This document shows, in pieces, positions 15,301 through 30,300 of a stretch of DNA of 64,000 nucleotides (its first letter is position 1; every line of letters starts with the position of its first letter). The stretch is from Membranipora membranacea (Eukaryota; Bryozoa; Gymnolaemata; Cheilostomatida; Membraniporidae). The notes beneath the pieces are model-generated. The model did no database searches and was not told the DNA's origin. It saw only the letters and a program-made list of their open reading frames with translations. The position numbers were made by a program, and so were the translations under genes. The stretch covers positions 16,054,948 to 16,118,947 of the forward strand of contig OU612071.1 of NCBI GenBank assembly GCA_914767715.1, in the 5' to 3' direction.

Positions 15301-18300
15301 AGGTGAATGTTAGAACAAAGCAGGTGTAGTTAATTCTGAATCCAACCTTCAAAGTCAAAATGAGTTGGGCCAAACTGTAACTGTAACTGTAACTGCTTAA
15401 GAAAATGAATTTCTACATGTTGTTCCCATGACGGAGTGACATGTTTTACCAAGGCATGAATCTCACAGACTAAACTAGATTTATTGTTCCGTGGCTATGC
15501 CAAATATATTATTAATTGTTAATTTTCCCAACCTCATCCAATGGCCATGCAGTTGAATGGTTGTGGCATCAAACCAAAGGGCCTCCCATAAAATATTTTT
15601 GTTTTAACATGAGCCTAACTTGCCAAATACAAAAACCGACTAACCAACCAAACTAACAACCAATTATGATTATGGTTAGATGTAACATTATTATATTCCC
15701 AACAGGAAGGCAAAGCAGCCTCAAAATTTTTCATATCGTTCTAACCAATCATAAATCAGTTGACAGAGGTTAGCATTTGTGTCAGGAACCCATTTAGTTG
15801 TTTTCATGGACTAAGTTTATGTGTTATTACTATCAAATTATTACCGGCTCTGTCAGGAAATATGCAGCAGAAGACAGCACAGTCTCTGTCAAGACATCTC
15901 CGATAACCTTAGATGTGTACTTTCCTTTGAGGTACTCGTTCATCAACTCTCTTTTCTCAACCACCTATATGGGAAGATAGTAATTAAACAATCCATATAC
16001 AGAGGAACAACCATGGCATAGGGTTGATTGATCTGTTAGATTAATCAGCAGTTGTCAAGGATATTAGTTATAACATGGCTACTACGTACACTGCACAATT
16101 GCCCCAAGCATTTATAAGTTTGTTCCTTTATGAGGCTTTCAAGCACCTAAGATAGAACTACAAATTTTGTTAAATGTTGTGTCCAACCATTGAAAACTCT
16201 GATTTCTAAAAATAATGCACCAAGTTTCGTATATCAAAACCGGTTGTTCTTGCTCAGAAACTTTGGATGGGCAGATATTGTGATGATCCTTGCCCTATCC
16301 TGATATTCTTGTATGCAGTACATATGTGACCAGGTTGACTGCATATAATCCAACTTTAGAGATTATCCAAAGACCAATGCATGTTATTGCCAGGCAGTTA
16401 CTTATGCTAAAGTTTTGTCAGATTAACTGGTAGAAAAATCAATGCGTTTCTGGCAAGAATTATTGATGGTGGAAAAAGTGCATCTATGACGTGCTTGTTT
16501 CTTATATTGAAATTCCTAGAGTATGTGACATCATAATGCAGAGAATGAGCGTTACTTTCCCTTATGGAAGGCACTTTTTCTGCCATCAATAATTCATGCC
16601 AGGTAGAGTATTGAAGTTATTTACCGCACAAATCTGAGACGACTTTATCATAAGTAACTACCTGACTATAACATGCATTGGTCATTGGGTAGTCCTTAAG
16701 TCCCTTCCATAATACATTGATTACAATATAACTAATTCTTTAAGAATGCAGGGCTAAGGAATTGAGATATGTAACGGTTGTCAGTATAATGTTGATAATA
16801 TGTTGATGATTCATACATAGTATGAGGGATATGATCTTTTTGGGAATACTCAACACATTAGTTGTTACTCATCAACTACAGTTGTGTTTTAGAGCTCTTC
16901 AGGTTAAAGTCAAAATGTTGAATATCCAGTCCTTGATTAAATATTTATGAATAAAATGTAATATTTCATAACAATGATAAACGCTCTTTAAATGATGTCA
17001 TGTGAAGCGTTACGGATCCTGGTTAAATGCAGGTATGGTAGAAGCCTCTATTATACTCACAGCATCAACTCTTGACCTGAATGCACCTGCATACGCTTCA
17101 AAAAGACCGGCAGAAAACAACTCATCTGTTGCCTGACTCGCCTGTATCATTTTGTCCCACTCCTATAGATTGAAGATAAGTTGGGTATAGCGACTAATTT
17201 CAATAGCAAACATTAGATACAAACATTTATAAATCATGAATGTAAATTGGCTCCATTGCGATGCAACTGCAAAACAATTTTTAAATCCCCTTGTGACACA
17301 TTTACAATATGAACCTGAATTTCTGAGGACCCAAGCCGCCTTTGATTCTTCCATATCTGAAACTCCTTGTATGCCTCCAAGAATCCTGTGAATGTTGCCA
17401 CGATTTCATCAACTCGCTCTTGGTTGCCTGCTGACTGCCTTAAATCCACATCCTTAATTGATATGTATATTTCAGCCGCCGAGCAAGGATCAATCCATTG
17501 TTGTCTGTGATGGTTGTTACTCTTATACGCTCCATGTGTCTGAATGTAGAGGAGATCTTTCGTGAGAGCAGCTGTCGTACTATTGAATACTATTTTCCGC
17601 ACGCTGAAGAATAATGTTAAAAATTGATCAAAGAAATCTTATTTCACTGTTGCACAGTGCGATAATGAAATCAAATTACTTTGTTTCCATTTGATATAAC
17701 TGCAAACAATTGATACCAGTCATATAATATCCCAGGGTGTTCTATGGGATTCGGATGGAGCAAAACATGACATTCTACAACGGGTCTTGTTGTGAAGACT
17801 GTCACTCAGAAGTGTGTTAACATATATGTTGTGGGTCAATCTACATAATGGTGTTAGCGCATCTCAGCTAATATCATAGAACCAGGTACATTCATTTCAC
17901 AAAATCAAAGCGGCTGCTTTTGATATACTTGAATTCGAACATGAATCATCAATCTTGATCATCCAGTGGACTGGCCTATCTTGTGAAACATATCTTATCA
18001 TCAATGACCGACTGAATGAATGAAATTAATTTAACCCACCTTTCATGATCACATATCAGCTTTCGTAGGTAGCTGCAGAGGGCGTGATATGTCTGATGCC
18101 TATCCTATCAAAGTAGATTGAGCTCTGTGTTAATACAATTTATTGAAAATCCATCAGATGTAACAAAATTATGGCATGATGATTTGATTTGGAACTGCAA
18201 AGAAAAAATTATGGTCAAGCTAGGTCATGGTATCAAGTTCTGATATAGCTGTTATGACAAGCACCAAATCACCTGTGTATTTCTTGATGCAGCCGTTATA

Positions 18301-21300
18301 CAGACAGAATGGGGAATGAGAGGCCTAAGCAAATTTTACTTTACTGAAAATTTCCATCATCTACTGACAATGTCAAATCTGTGTGCATGTATGTGAAAAT
18401 GAAACATGCGCAATCTTATATTTTTTCTCATCCTTATTTACAAATTGTTTACAATTATCTGTCAAGCTGATATATTCTTACACATTATACTGTTTTTACT
18501 CCACGTGCTGTCATATTCTCATTGTGAAAATACCAATGTTCTATTGCTAGAATTTGTTGCAACTTGTAATCCGTTTGATATCTTTCGATGGATAAAAAGG
18601 GAAAACTCCTCATTGAAGACCATACAAACCTTAATCAATCCCGCACTATTGATATGGAACACACAACATGCCAGTATTGCATTCAGAGGGAGAATATGCA
18701 AGCTTTCAGATGAAAGCAAGCCTTCAAGTTGGTCCTTTCGTAAGCAAGCCAAGAGGGTGAATCCTGCTAGTGAGGTTGGATCTGAATAAATGTCAAGTAT
18801 GCCCAACCATGCTTTCCATTTTTTCCTAAAATAAATGAGGGTAGGTCGAGTCAAGGAAGTTAACTGAACCATTTTTTACAGAATCTGATGGATCGTAACA
18901 CCATCAAAGTTATTTTGAATTAACTGGAGTAAGACACCAATAACATCGATGTTTATGATATTACTACATTGGTATGACCACAGACTGATTCTCTTTTCAA
19001 ACCCATCATAGCCGAGAAAGAGAAAATTGAATATGTCGGTGACACCAGTATAGCTAACACAGATATATCAAGCAAATGACGGACTAATAAATGTTGCAGA
19101 AATAGAGATCAAAGGCATTCAATTGAACTCATCCACAATGGTATAGTGTGATATGATGTATTTATAGACTGTAGCTAAAGTCATGACCTTTAATTTTTTG
19201 ATTTCACTGGTTTATAGAATAGATCAACTGATCTGGTGGATTGCTCAGCTTTTCCATGCATATCACAACACTCATACTCACGACTGAGAGGACTTCTTTA
19301 TGTCTCTAACTTGATGGCTGTAATCTTGGGTGCCCCACCAATATTGTGTGTTGGTATCGGACCCATGTGTCTTGGTTGATATTCCTGTCAGACACTGGTG
19401 TAAAGGTACTAACAGCATCCATAGCTGATAGTTCCCGGATTTATGAGACTTATCTATCAATGATTTCAGATGATGGCAGTCATTTGTTAGCCTAAAATGG
19501 AAGTTGATCGGTTGAATAGATCATCAAGAAATTGATCATATACAGGGGAGCAGTAAAACTTAGAAAATGAATTAGAATTTCACATTTATAGACTAGCATC
19601 ATCTCTTAATTTTCAGCCAAACTATGGTTTGATTCCTAGCAACTTTGGAGCATGGCTAAATAAATATCAATTATAACATATTCAAGTGTGATTTTACGTA
19701 GGTTAACATCCTTAACACTCGACACTCGACAAACATATGTAATCTATCCAGTGCCTTCAACGAGCATGGTTGTTGAGGCATTTTTATTAATTATGGCTAA
19801 GAATATAAAGCACATAAGTGACATTGCAAGGAAATAATCAGAAAGTTGTCTTTTACCTCTTCTAAAATATTGAGGTAGGTACGAGGTTGTGTTCTCTTGT
19901 TGTTGAAATTTGATGGCTCATTTACAAAAAAAAAGAGTAATCACCACATGTACTTTATCATGGAAGGAAATTGACCACTACTGGGCAGCATATCACAAGC
20001 AGTCAACTTATTACTAGTGTTGGTCTTTAGATGCATCAAATGTTTCTGTCCTTATAGAAATAAATAATAATGGCCTGTCAAAACTTGAATCAATTATATT
20101 TTGTATAATTTTAAAAAACCTGTTAGTGCAAAGAAGGTTTCTTTATATTGTGATCCTTTTTGTAGTAACATTGCCATATGCCGTATGACTGCAAGTCTAA
20201 AGACTAGAACAGTTTTTTGTTTTCAAGAGCAATTTTGGACCAATTCCTCTCTTTTTGGGCTTGTTGTTCGTTGGGAGATCGCAGTACTGAACATGAAAAT
20301 GAAGCATGCCAATTCTAGCAACTGGTTGAAGATAAATTAATACAGGTGGGCAGATTGGTTATTTTTACCTGATAAATGGTATACAGTGAGAATATTTCAA
20401 TGATAGTCAATGTTTTGTGATGTACATATTTAATATTTAATTTTTATTAATAGGAGGTAGCTCAGTGGTTTAGACACCAGTCCGTCCACACTTAAGTGAT
20501 GAAGGTTTTGGGTTCGAATCCCACTGCAGTCTATCAACTACTGGGGTTTGGTTGGCCCCCATGTGTGCTCCGAATTGCCTGAGAACAGAGAGCAAATTGG
20601 CGCAGACATTGCGGCCTTGCCATTAAGGCAAATTAATATTTTGCAGCCCATGCTTTGGGATGTGGCGTGTGATACGACATCCGATTTTTTTTAATCAACT
20701 GATACTGAAGTAATTGTATGCACAAAATGGCATAACTGCATGCAAATATTTTAAAGGTTTATATTTTTCCTGTACTGCTTTCACATTCTGTCTAGTTTGA
20801 CAGGTTACATCTTCAAATAATATACCATATTATCACCAAATCTGTTAGCAATTCAAGCAAGACAGACCAGCACAGGCAAGGTGCCAAAAAGCTTGCAAAA
20901 TTTAGCGAAGCTTGATGCCTAAAACCTCTTTTGTCCATTTTATGTTATGTAATGAGACATGAGGCAACCCTCCTGTATTGGCCGTACCCTTTGTCCTACC
21001 ACTTGAAAACCCATAAATATAGCAATTTGTCTTGGGGAAATACGATGAATGAATTATTTTTGTGATTTACTCGTGGAATGAATTTTAATTTATAGCCGCT
21101 TATAACTCCTGAGAATAAAGTATATAGGCGCTACCGTTGAAAATTTCCTTCAGTACAGCCCTACTCCAGGTCTCAGGTTTATTTTCATGTTGCACACTTA
21201 TGCAATTTAGAGATGAGATAATACTTCTAGATTGATGTGCCTATATACACGCTTTTATGTCTAAAAAAATGAGTCTTGCTCAAGTAAAATTTTTAATGCC

Positions 21301-24300
21301 AGGAAGTATAGATGGTCACTCACCTCATGTTTTTATCAGTGGTTGATCTCATGATAGAAATTTCTTCAGCAATGTTAGTGCTGTCAATTTCTAAGCTTGT
21401 CTTTGTGTCTTTGATGAGTTTTTCTATGAGTTGGGTATGTTCTCTAGGTTTTAAATCAGTGACATACTCATCGATTAGCTTCAGTAAACCTAGCATAGAT
21501 GACACCTTTACCGCAGAGGTTATCATTGAATCTGCGCAGACACTGCTTGTGTGGTCACTGCATACTGATGATGCAAACACCAGCAAGCTCTAGAAAAAAA
21601 ATGCAAATGAATTAACTCACTCATAGAATATTGAACATTAGTGAGCAATAAAATAAAATAATTCTTCTCACACGTTATAATCATCAGTCAATCTACTTGT
21701 TAGACCATTCAGCGCTGTGAGGTAAAAATGAAAGTATACCTCGATGACAATGCTGCAGACAGCAACTCCCAGCGCTGCCATTTGCAAAATGCCTTTTGGT
21801 TCTAGGACAGTGTACCAAAGCTCTATCCCATAAATTAAATTAGGATCAAAATGATAAATCAACCTTGTTTATATATCTTGGAAAAACTCATTTAGGTGGG
21901 ACCTTCCAGATTCCTACCCCTACTTCTGCCCACTTCCCACTTTTTGTAATTCTCACTATTTCCTCCAGATTTGAGAGAAAACCGCCCTATTGCAATGTTT
22001 TAGTAACTGTCCAAACACTTGTTGATGAGTTACTGGTAAGGTCTTTACACACACAATTAAAAGGAATTGTGCTATTCAAAAGTGTTAACAGATTTACCTG
22101 TTGAATTAACAATCAGACTCTTATTGTCGATGGGATGGTTTCACTGGACATCGGAAAATTAGAGGAATGTAAATCCCAAGAGCCAATGTGCTGATTGTAA
22201 GTGTTTACAGTGTATTTCACCTCATTTTGATATTTTAGTGTACTAGTACAAAGGACAAACATGGAATTATTTGCAATCAATTATGCGTTTCTAGCCCTTC
22301 CTCCCTTCCCTTCAGCGGCGGGGGCCCCACCCCGGACCCCATTGGGGCTCATACTGCCCCCAAACCCCCAGGTTGACCACTCCGCACCCTTGAAGCATCG
22401 CGATGCGGGGCAGTATTGCTGTTAATTGAAATCTTTTGAATTTAGATTACTTGGTAAGTATGGAATAACTGTAACTCTCATGTTAAAGATCCAACGTACA
22501 ATTTCTCTGCACATGTCAGCACTTGATTGTGCTCACTTCATGATGTCTTATCATAGAGTTTAGATAATAATCCCATACTAAGAGGGAAACTATTTAAAGA
22601 TAATACGCAAAGGTATACTGATCACATATCTGATATTCCCATGTTGTCCGAGTTTTGCAGATTTTTGGTTAGAGGAAGTTATATGAATGCTTCAGTTACA
22701 TATTTCAATCAGCATCTATGTTTCTATCGATTACACAAACTGTTCATTAGAGTGTGCCAATAGATTTATGCATCAAAATAGATTTGAAAAACGGAAATAT
22801 TCTTCACTAACTTTCATTTTGTTAACCGAAGAGTAAAAACTGTGCAATGTGCATCAGGTAGTTGTTTTCTTTTTTTCTGTATCACAGCCGACAATCCAAA
22901 TCAAAAGTTCAAAAAGCATTTAATTGCAGTGTTCGAAATTATCCCACTTGATTTGTTCTTCCTGTTTACTGCCATGAAATTGCACATTATCCAAATGGGT
23001 GTCTGGGAAAGAATTGATTTGTGACACAGATGGACAAACAATTAGCATTGAATTTATACTAACAGAAATGACATTCTCCTTCGGATTGTCCTGATAGAAT
23101 GTGTTTGAGTACTGCTTGCAGTGTTGAGTCTGCTGTTCAACTGCATTTCTGATCTTCTGTAGAATGACATCAGGTGCTGTACCGGATTTTATTTCCTCTG
23201 ACCAGTTTGGTAGGATAGCTGGGATGGCATCAATCTTTAATTCATAATCTCGACTAGGGCTGAAATAAGGAATTCTCCATGACTTGCTTTGAGCCAGTAT
23301 CAGTCCATCGTAGTTAGTCACTGATATAAATCCTGTGAAATAAAATGGCATACATGCAATGACATTATCAACAGAGCTGACTTCGTATGAATCATCTTGG
23401 GGTCGCAGGCAAAAACAACCTCAGTTGAGTTCAGCAGAGGATATTTTTTTGTGTATGAGCCATTAATCTACAGAGTCATAACTTCAAATAACAAATTAAC
23501 TTACTTTGATAAAATGCAGATCGGAATTGGTCAGATGAAGAGTTGGGATTTTTTTCATACACTTTTGCACCAGATTCAGTGTCCTTGAGATAGTATTGAT
23601 AGTTCACAATCCTTTGCGACAAAGGGATTCCTTTTAGGTTTAACACCAGCTTGCTGCCGCTGTAATAAAATTTGAAAGATATTTCTAAATTTTCCGTCAG
23701 AACATGGCCGACTGATGAGGCGATCAGTACTGTAATGATTCATCATTTGTGTGATAGTTTGATTCCCTTGCCCAGTGTCTTTTGGATTTGTAGACATTGG
23801 ACGAATGATTGGACATGATTCCTGAAAGAAAAATAATGATGAATAAAATGATTGAAAAGATCATTGTGATCTTACTAAAGATGACTATAGTTTGTTGAAC
23901 TGCTAGAATTAGAGATAAACCATATTCAACAAGATTGGTGGAATTTATGTTGATTGAGATAACACAAACAAAGCAATATAGTAGGCATATATGAATATAG
24001 AGACACTTTGTTTGCGTTGAAGGTTTGTTATCTGTCGAATAGCGTAAACACACTTTTTTAGTTTCTGTGTGTTAAGCTAATGGACGGCCTTGTGAGAAAT
24101 GAGAAGCGACACATTGTCAATGGAGATGAACTGGAATAGCTGTACTTTGCTTGCCACCACTGTCAATATCTAGACTCTGCTGACTAATAGTTTCTTTTCT
24201 TTAAGCTCCATTATGTTGTAATAGACAACACTCAGGGAGCGATATCCTAATATACAAAATGATCTTTCTTTGATTGTCTTGCCACCACATCTCATTACAT

Positions 24301-27300
24301 CAAATCTCAGTTGTGCAACAACAAAAATTCAACTACCAAAGGATAAATGTGTGGCCAAATTACTACCGGCTGTGTACTTACCTTTGCCTCATTTCGTTGA
24401 TCCTCATTACCTTTCGATCATTGCTCAATATTTCCATGTGAAGACTCAACTTTTTCTGTGCAACCAGCTCCATCCCTGATGTTGTTAGTGTCGCCACAAA
24501 TGTCACTTGCCTAAAAGGATTTGACACCATATATATTCTTCAATAAACTTGCCACAAGGTTGATTTGATTAACAAGCCATTTTCACCACCAAGCAAAGAT
24601 TCAGAATTCTGATACACAAGGAAGGTTAAGTTTTTGCATCAATCAACTTTCTCATTTTATATATTTAATAGTGACATGAAATTGAGAAAATTTATCTGAA
24701 AGTAAGGTCTAGGAACAGCCTTTCATGGAAATGAATTTTTTTTGTTATCAAATGAATTTATATTTCAGAAATTTGCATGGAATGAATGAATGAGGTTATA
24801 CTTAATTATGATACACAGAGGTGTGATAAGGGGCGATATATCCACACTCACCAAGTATCTGTCGTCTGAAATAGGAAAAGAGAAATATGAGATGTAGATT
24901 GAACTTTCAATATTCCAATGATGTAGCAGGATCGCATTAATTTATGTGTGATGTTTGTCTACCTACAATACATTATGTTTGTGTGATAACAATGAGAGAT
25001 CTATTATTGTTTTCTGTTAAGGCTTGATAATTCTGTGCGTTACATGCAACATCGGCACAAACTAACGCGAAACAATCTTTAGGATTGCTTAAAGAGTATA
25101 CTACACAACAAGTTATTATTCTCACCTTTGTGTTTCTTAGAATTTTGATCTTCTCTATAGTTGACCTTATGCTTGCCTCATTGACGGATTGGAAGTTTGT
25201 TATGCGTTTATGTACATTTGACAGATTGTCGTGGCGTTGAATCATAGCATCCCCCGTCGCCTCATTGAATTCTCTGAGAGCCTTCGAGAATTCTGTATTC
25301 AATATGTTTGTCTTGTTTGCAAACTCCTCAAGACTCCTGTGCGTGTCTTGTTTGGCGTAGCTGGCAATGTTTTGGGAATTCCCGTTTGTTTGAATCTCAG
25401 TGTTCAGCATGTTCAGGAGATCAGCAAATTTCGATGGCAGTTGAAGAATCGCCTCTATAAAGGCAATTTCAGATGGTAAGTAAATCAGAATCTTATATTA
25501 CTGTAGATTTTTTGACATCGAATAACTTTATTATTCAATTATCAGTTTCAAGACTACAACCTTAGGGACACAGGGACCTCGGACATACCTTAAGGCCTGA
25601 CAACGACTGTCCAGAAATTTAAAGGATTGTGTTTGTGTGCTCTAACATTATCATATAATACAAGGATTGGCTCTCACTATAACAGGAAAATGAAGTAAGA
25701 TGTTATCTCAGTCAGCTTGAGGGTAAACCAAGGACTAAATTTTCATTTACATTTGCCTCACTGCTAATCTGTCTTTTTCTGGACACAATGATAATCTGTT
25801 CTGAATGAAGGTCCACATCAATTTTGAGTTGGCATTCAATTGCAATTATGAATTTGTTAGTGAGGTTTCATAGTATACTAACTTTGCATTGGCCTGCCAT
25901 AAGAGTGGATTTGACCCTGTGTAACCTCCTCCGCTCCCCTTTGAGAAGATCAATGCTTCACTTAACCTACTATACCACTGTGCGTACCCAAAACTTACCT
26001 GAGGGCTTGAAGTTTTGAACACTGGTTCTTTCTAGTACAGAGTTTGTACTTGCTTGCTTGAAGCTATTTCTCCTCAACTGCATGCCTACAGACAGTCAAG
26101 AACATATTGTGACCAAATCGTTCAACTTCTAATCAGTCGAACTTCCATGGTTAGTGTTTAAGTCCATATATTATTTTCCTGGCGATTATACATTTTTGAG
26201 GGCCTCCTGTTTCAATACACAAAGCAAAGAAAATATGGGAATGAACTTATTGTCCCAGTAGTCCTCGAAAGAAGGTCCCAAGGTAAGAGCCATGTAGTGG
26301 ATCGATTTCTAACAAATCTATATGTCAAGCCAAATAAGGCAGGCCAACCTGTTTGGAGTCTATTGCGCGACTCAATCGAACGGAAAATAAGGGGAAACTG
26401 AACTACTATGTGTGAAAATTCTTGGTTGAGCTTATGTTTGACTTTTGACATTTGCGAGCCTGGAAAGCCAAACAGACAAAAAAGAGATTTTGTTGACAAA
26501 TTTCCTGATATTTTTCATGGATTAAAAATAGGATTAATCAGTTTTCAAACCCCTGATGATTTGAAATACTTTGTCCCTGTAAGTTTTAAATGATGCTGAT
26601 GCTGATTCTGAATGAGATTTCATCCTATCTTATGCAGTTCCCAAGATATATTGATTTCAGCTCCATTATCCTATGCTGCGCAAGATAAAGAGTCCCAACT
26701 TGAGAGAGAACAACTCCGAGCATAGGCTTATATTCAAAACTGTCTATGTTCAAGGCATGATACTGATTGATGTGAAAAATGATTACTTGATCAGATTATA
26801 AACCAGCCTGTCATATTCCAAGCACCCAGATTATTTTATTTTATTCTGTTCCAAATTGGCCACTATGTGTAAAATTTGCTTTCATAAATTTATAGCGGGA
26901 ATAGAAAAACTCTGGTTACAAGGGATCTGGAACCCAGACCCTTACTTCTTTAGCCTTTGTAAGGAGGGGTCAACCAGCCATGGTGGTTTACAAGGCTTAT
27001 CATTATAATAATATGATGGGTAATCAAACAGCATGACCAGTGGGTCACTTCACACTTAATGGATAATGGCAAGATTTATCTCTTAGCCAAAAGACAAGTT
27101 ACATGTATATCACAAACATACCTGTGATCAAAACAAAATTCCTGATCTAAAGTGTGAGAGAGTGCTATGAAATTAGACATTATTGAGTACATACCTTCAT
27201 TCGACTCTCCATTGCGACTCTCCTGTTGAAACTCTTCACCTGGTACTGAAAAAATATCCAACAATTTATTTCAATAATTTTCCAGGGTTATGAAAAAACA

Positions 27301-30300
27301 GTAGACCAATTTTATAACCATATCTGTGGAGTGAGTATAACAATTTTCTCAATGAATATTTTGGAATCTTTATTTATCTCTAAAACATCACAATAATTCA
27401 ATGTTACATTGATTTTGAAATAAATATCTGACGTTATTTTTTTAATATGGCAAGTCCTTTGTCACAGATTAGAACTTAAGGATAGTGAATCTTTGAGTGT
27501 GTTTGGCAATTTAATAAAACGTTCCTTGATTTCAAACGACCGATAGTTGAGATACAAAATGATGTGTCCTTATAGACTGCCCAGGGTTAAAGACTTTGTT
27601 TGAGGCTGCTCGTTTGTATCACATCTTATCCTCCATATTTTATTCTATCATGTGAGCGATTTTCAGCTTTAGAATCCAAATATTGAGGAAGTTATGGCCT
27701 CTCAAACTTCCAGGGTGATTGCCTTCAATCGGCATTGGGAATAAGCGGATATTTCCCCTGGGGTATGTCACAACCATAGACATGTGGCATAGACATTATG
27801 AGTTATTAGTTAATACACTAATAATCACACAGATAAGATGATGATCAAAATTCAGACCTGGGTGGGAATCGAACCCGGGCCCCTATACCTATAGGCAACC
27901 ATCACGCCACTTGGACCAACTAGGTTAGCCAGTAGACAATATAGTTCAGTATTAGCGGCGTCGCCCATTTGGACCTGGGTTCGAGACCGTTACAGATTTG
28001 AACATTTTGATCATCAATATTAGTGACGTACCCTAGGGATTGCCGGCTGATTCTTACTGCTGATAAATTGCCGTCATCTTGGAAGTTTGAGAGGCCATAA
28101 CTTCCTCAATATTTGGATTATAAAGCTAAAAATCGCTCACATGATAGAATAAAATATGGAGAATAGGATGTGATACAAAAGAGCAGCCTCAAACAAAGTC
28201 TTTAAGCCGCACCCCAATCATCATTGGACCAATCACAGTTTGGTTACATTGAGCCATACCTGCATCATGGTATATTTCCTCTTCAGGTTCTTCCTGACTG
28301 GCTTGGACAGTTCTCTTATCAACTGCCATCTGATACAACTCTACACCTGGAATTGAAATTTCAGGAGCATTAAAATTTCACTACGGATAATGAGAAAACA
28401 AAGGACACTCCAGGCAAAGAAAGTTTTAGATAAATTATAAGATACATTTTCCTTCAGAAAGACAAAAACCAATCATAGATGGAGCTGCAGCAATAACAGT
28501 GAAGATATTATCGTTGATATTAATCCAAACGGAAATTCTTGTATTGGTAATATCAGAGTAAAAACATAGTTGATTGTAGCATTAATTCCTCATTTCTTTG
28601 CGAAAAGGTAAGTATTGGTTGGTACCGTTGTAGTATTGTAAACTGTCCCCCACGCGAAAACAACCCCGGGACACTTTACAATATTGTAAACTGTCCCGGG
28701 GACACTTTACAATAAAAACAGGCCTATTGTAAACTGTCCCCCCCTATTGTAAACTGTCCCCCCCTATTGTAAACCGTCCCCCCCTATTGTAAACTGTCCC
28801 CCCTATTTGTGACTGTCCATATCGAGAGCCCAGCTGTTTATCACCATTCTAAATGGGTCAGATCATCTAAGTGGAGCATACCATGATGTTCTGGCTGCCA
28901 CTATGATGGCCAAAGTTGTACCATGGGGATGGTGGTGGTATCTCATAGAATGACTGTATAAAGCCTCTTTTTCATATGGTACTTTGGGGATCTATTTTTC
29001 GCAAACACTAGTTATTTGAAGCTCCTATGATTTAGAGATGTCTGGTTTGCGAAGAAAGGTGCACTAAGCCAACAGTGGATAGATGTGTAGTTGCCACATC
29101 ACAGAACACACATACTTTCATTGCAGGTTCATGAGCCGCGCGAAAACAACCACCCCATTCATTCATCATAAAATCTACCTCCGTCAAGCATTTGCCTAGG
29201 AGTGATGGCAGTCAGTCACAAGTGTGAGCGGGAGAAATAATTACTTTTGAGCTTTTCATATTGTGAGGATGGGTATTGCACTGTAAAATATTGCTTAAGC
29301 CGCGCGAAAACAACCACCCCCCAAGCTGTCTTATAAAGATATCTGTTAAAAAGTCTCAAACATAATGAACCGTGATTTTGCATCCATAATGCGATTATCA
29401 TAAGGTGACTGTTTACCAAATTTCAGATTAGTAGGTCAGAACTTAATGACACAACGCATAATATGTCGTTCTTTGCAAGTTCATGAGCCGCGCGAAAATA
29501 ACCACCCCATTCAGTCATTTTGAAATCTACCTCAATCAAGCATTTGCCTGTGAGTGATGAAAGTCAGTCACATGTGAGACCTGGAGAAATAACGACTTTT
29601 GAGTTTTTCATATTGTGCCGCCTGGTATTGGACTGTAAAATATTGCTTAAGCCGCGCGAAAACAACCACCCCCCAAAGTGTCTTATAAAGATTATCTGTC
29701 AAAAAGTCTCAATCATAATGAACCATGATTTTGCAGCCATAATTCGATTGTCATAAGGTGACTGTGTACCAAATTTCAGATTAGTAGGTCAGAAGTTAAT
29801 GACACAACGGATGATATGTTGTTCTTTGCAAGTTCATGAGCCGCACGAAAACAACCACCCCATTCATTCATCTTGAAATCTACCTCAATCAAGAATTTGC
29901 CTGTGAGTGATGACAGTCAGTCACAAGTGAGAGTGGGAGAAATAACCGCTTTCGAGCTTTTCATATTGTGCGGCCTGATATTGCCCTGTAAAACATTGCT
30001 TAAGCCGCGCGAAAACAACCACCCCCCAAGCTGTCTTATAAAGATTATCTGTCAAAAAGTCTCAAACGAAATGAACCATGATTTTCTAGCAATAATGTGA
30101 TTGTCATGAAGTGACTGTGTACCTAATTTTGGATTAAAAGGTTAGAAATTAATGGCACAACGGATGATATGTCGTTCTTTGCAAGTTCATGAGCCGCGCG
30201 AAAACAACCACCCCATTCAGTCATCTTGAAATCTACCTCAATCAAGCATTTGCCTGTGAGTGATGACAGTCAGTCACAAGTGAGACTGGGAGAAAGACCG

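Noticed and set aside
19859-19918. Minus-strand candidate exon (PSNFNNKRTQPRTYLNILEE).
   Set aside because: Borders look acceptable but the phase (0/0) cannot join exon 23 (ends phase 2) to exon 24 (starts phase 2).
20452-20530. tRNA gene.
   Set aside because: Good A and B boxes but no acceptor stem or anticodon arm pairing; it continues into a SINE body.
23576-23821. Minus-strand open frame with a good acceptor at 23822 inside the CBM20 region, considered as an RNF213 exon.
   Set aside because: In the phase required by exon 19 it hits a stop, it has no suitable donor, and joining exons 19 and 20 directly restores the CBM20 alignment.
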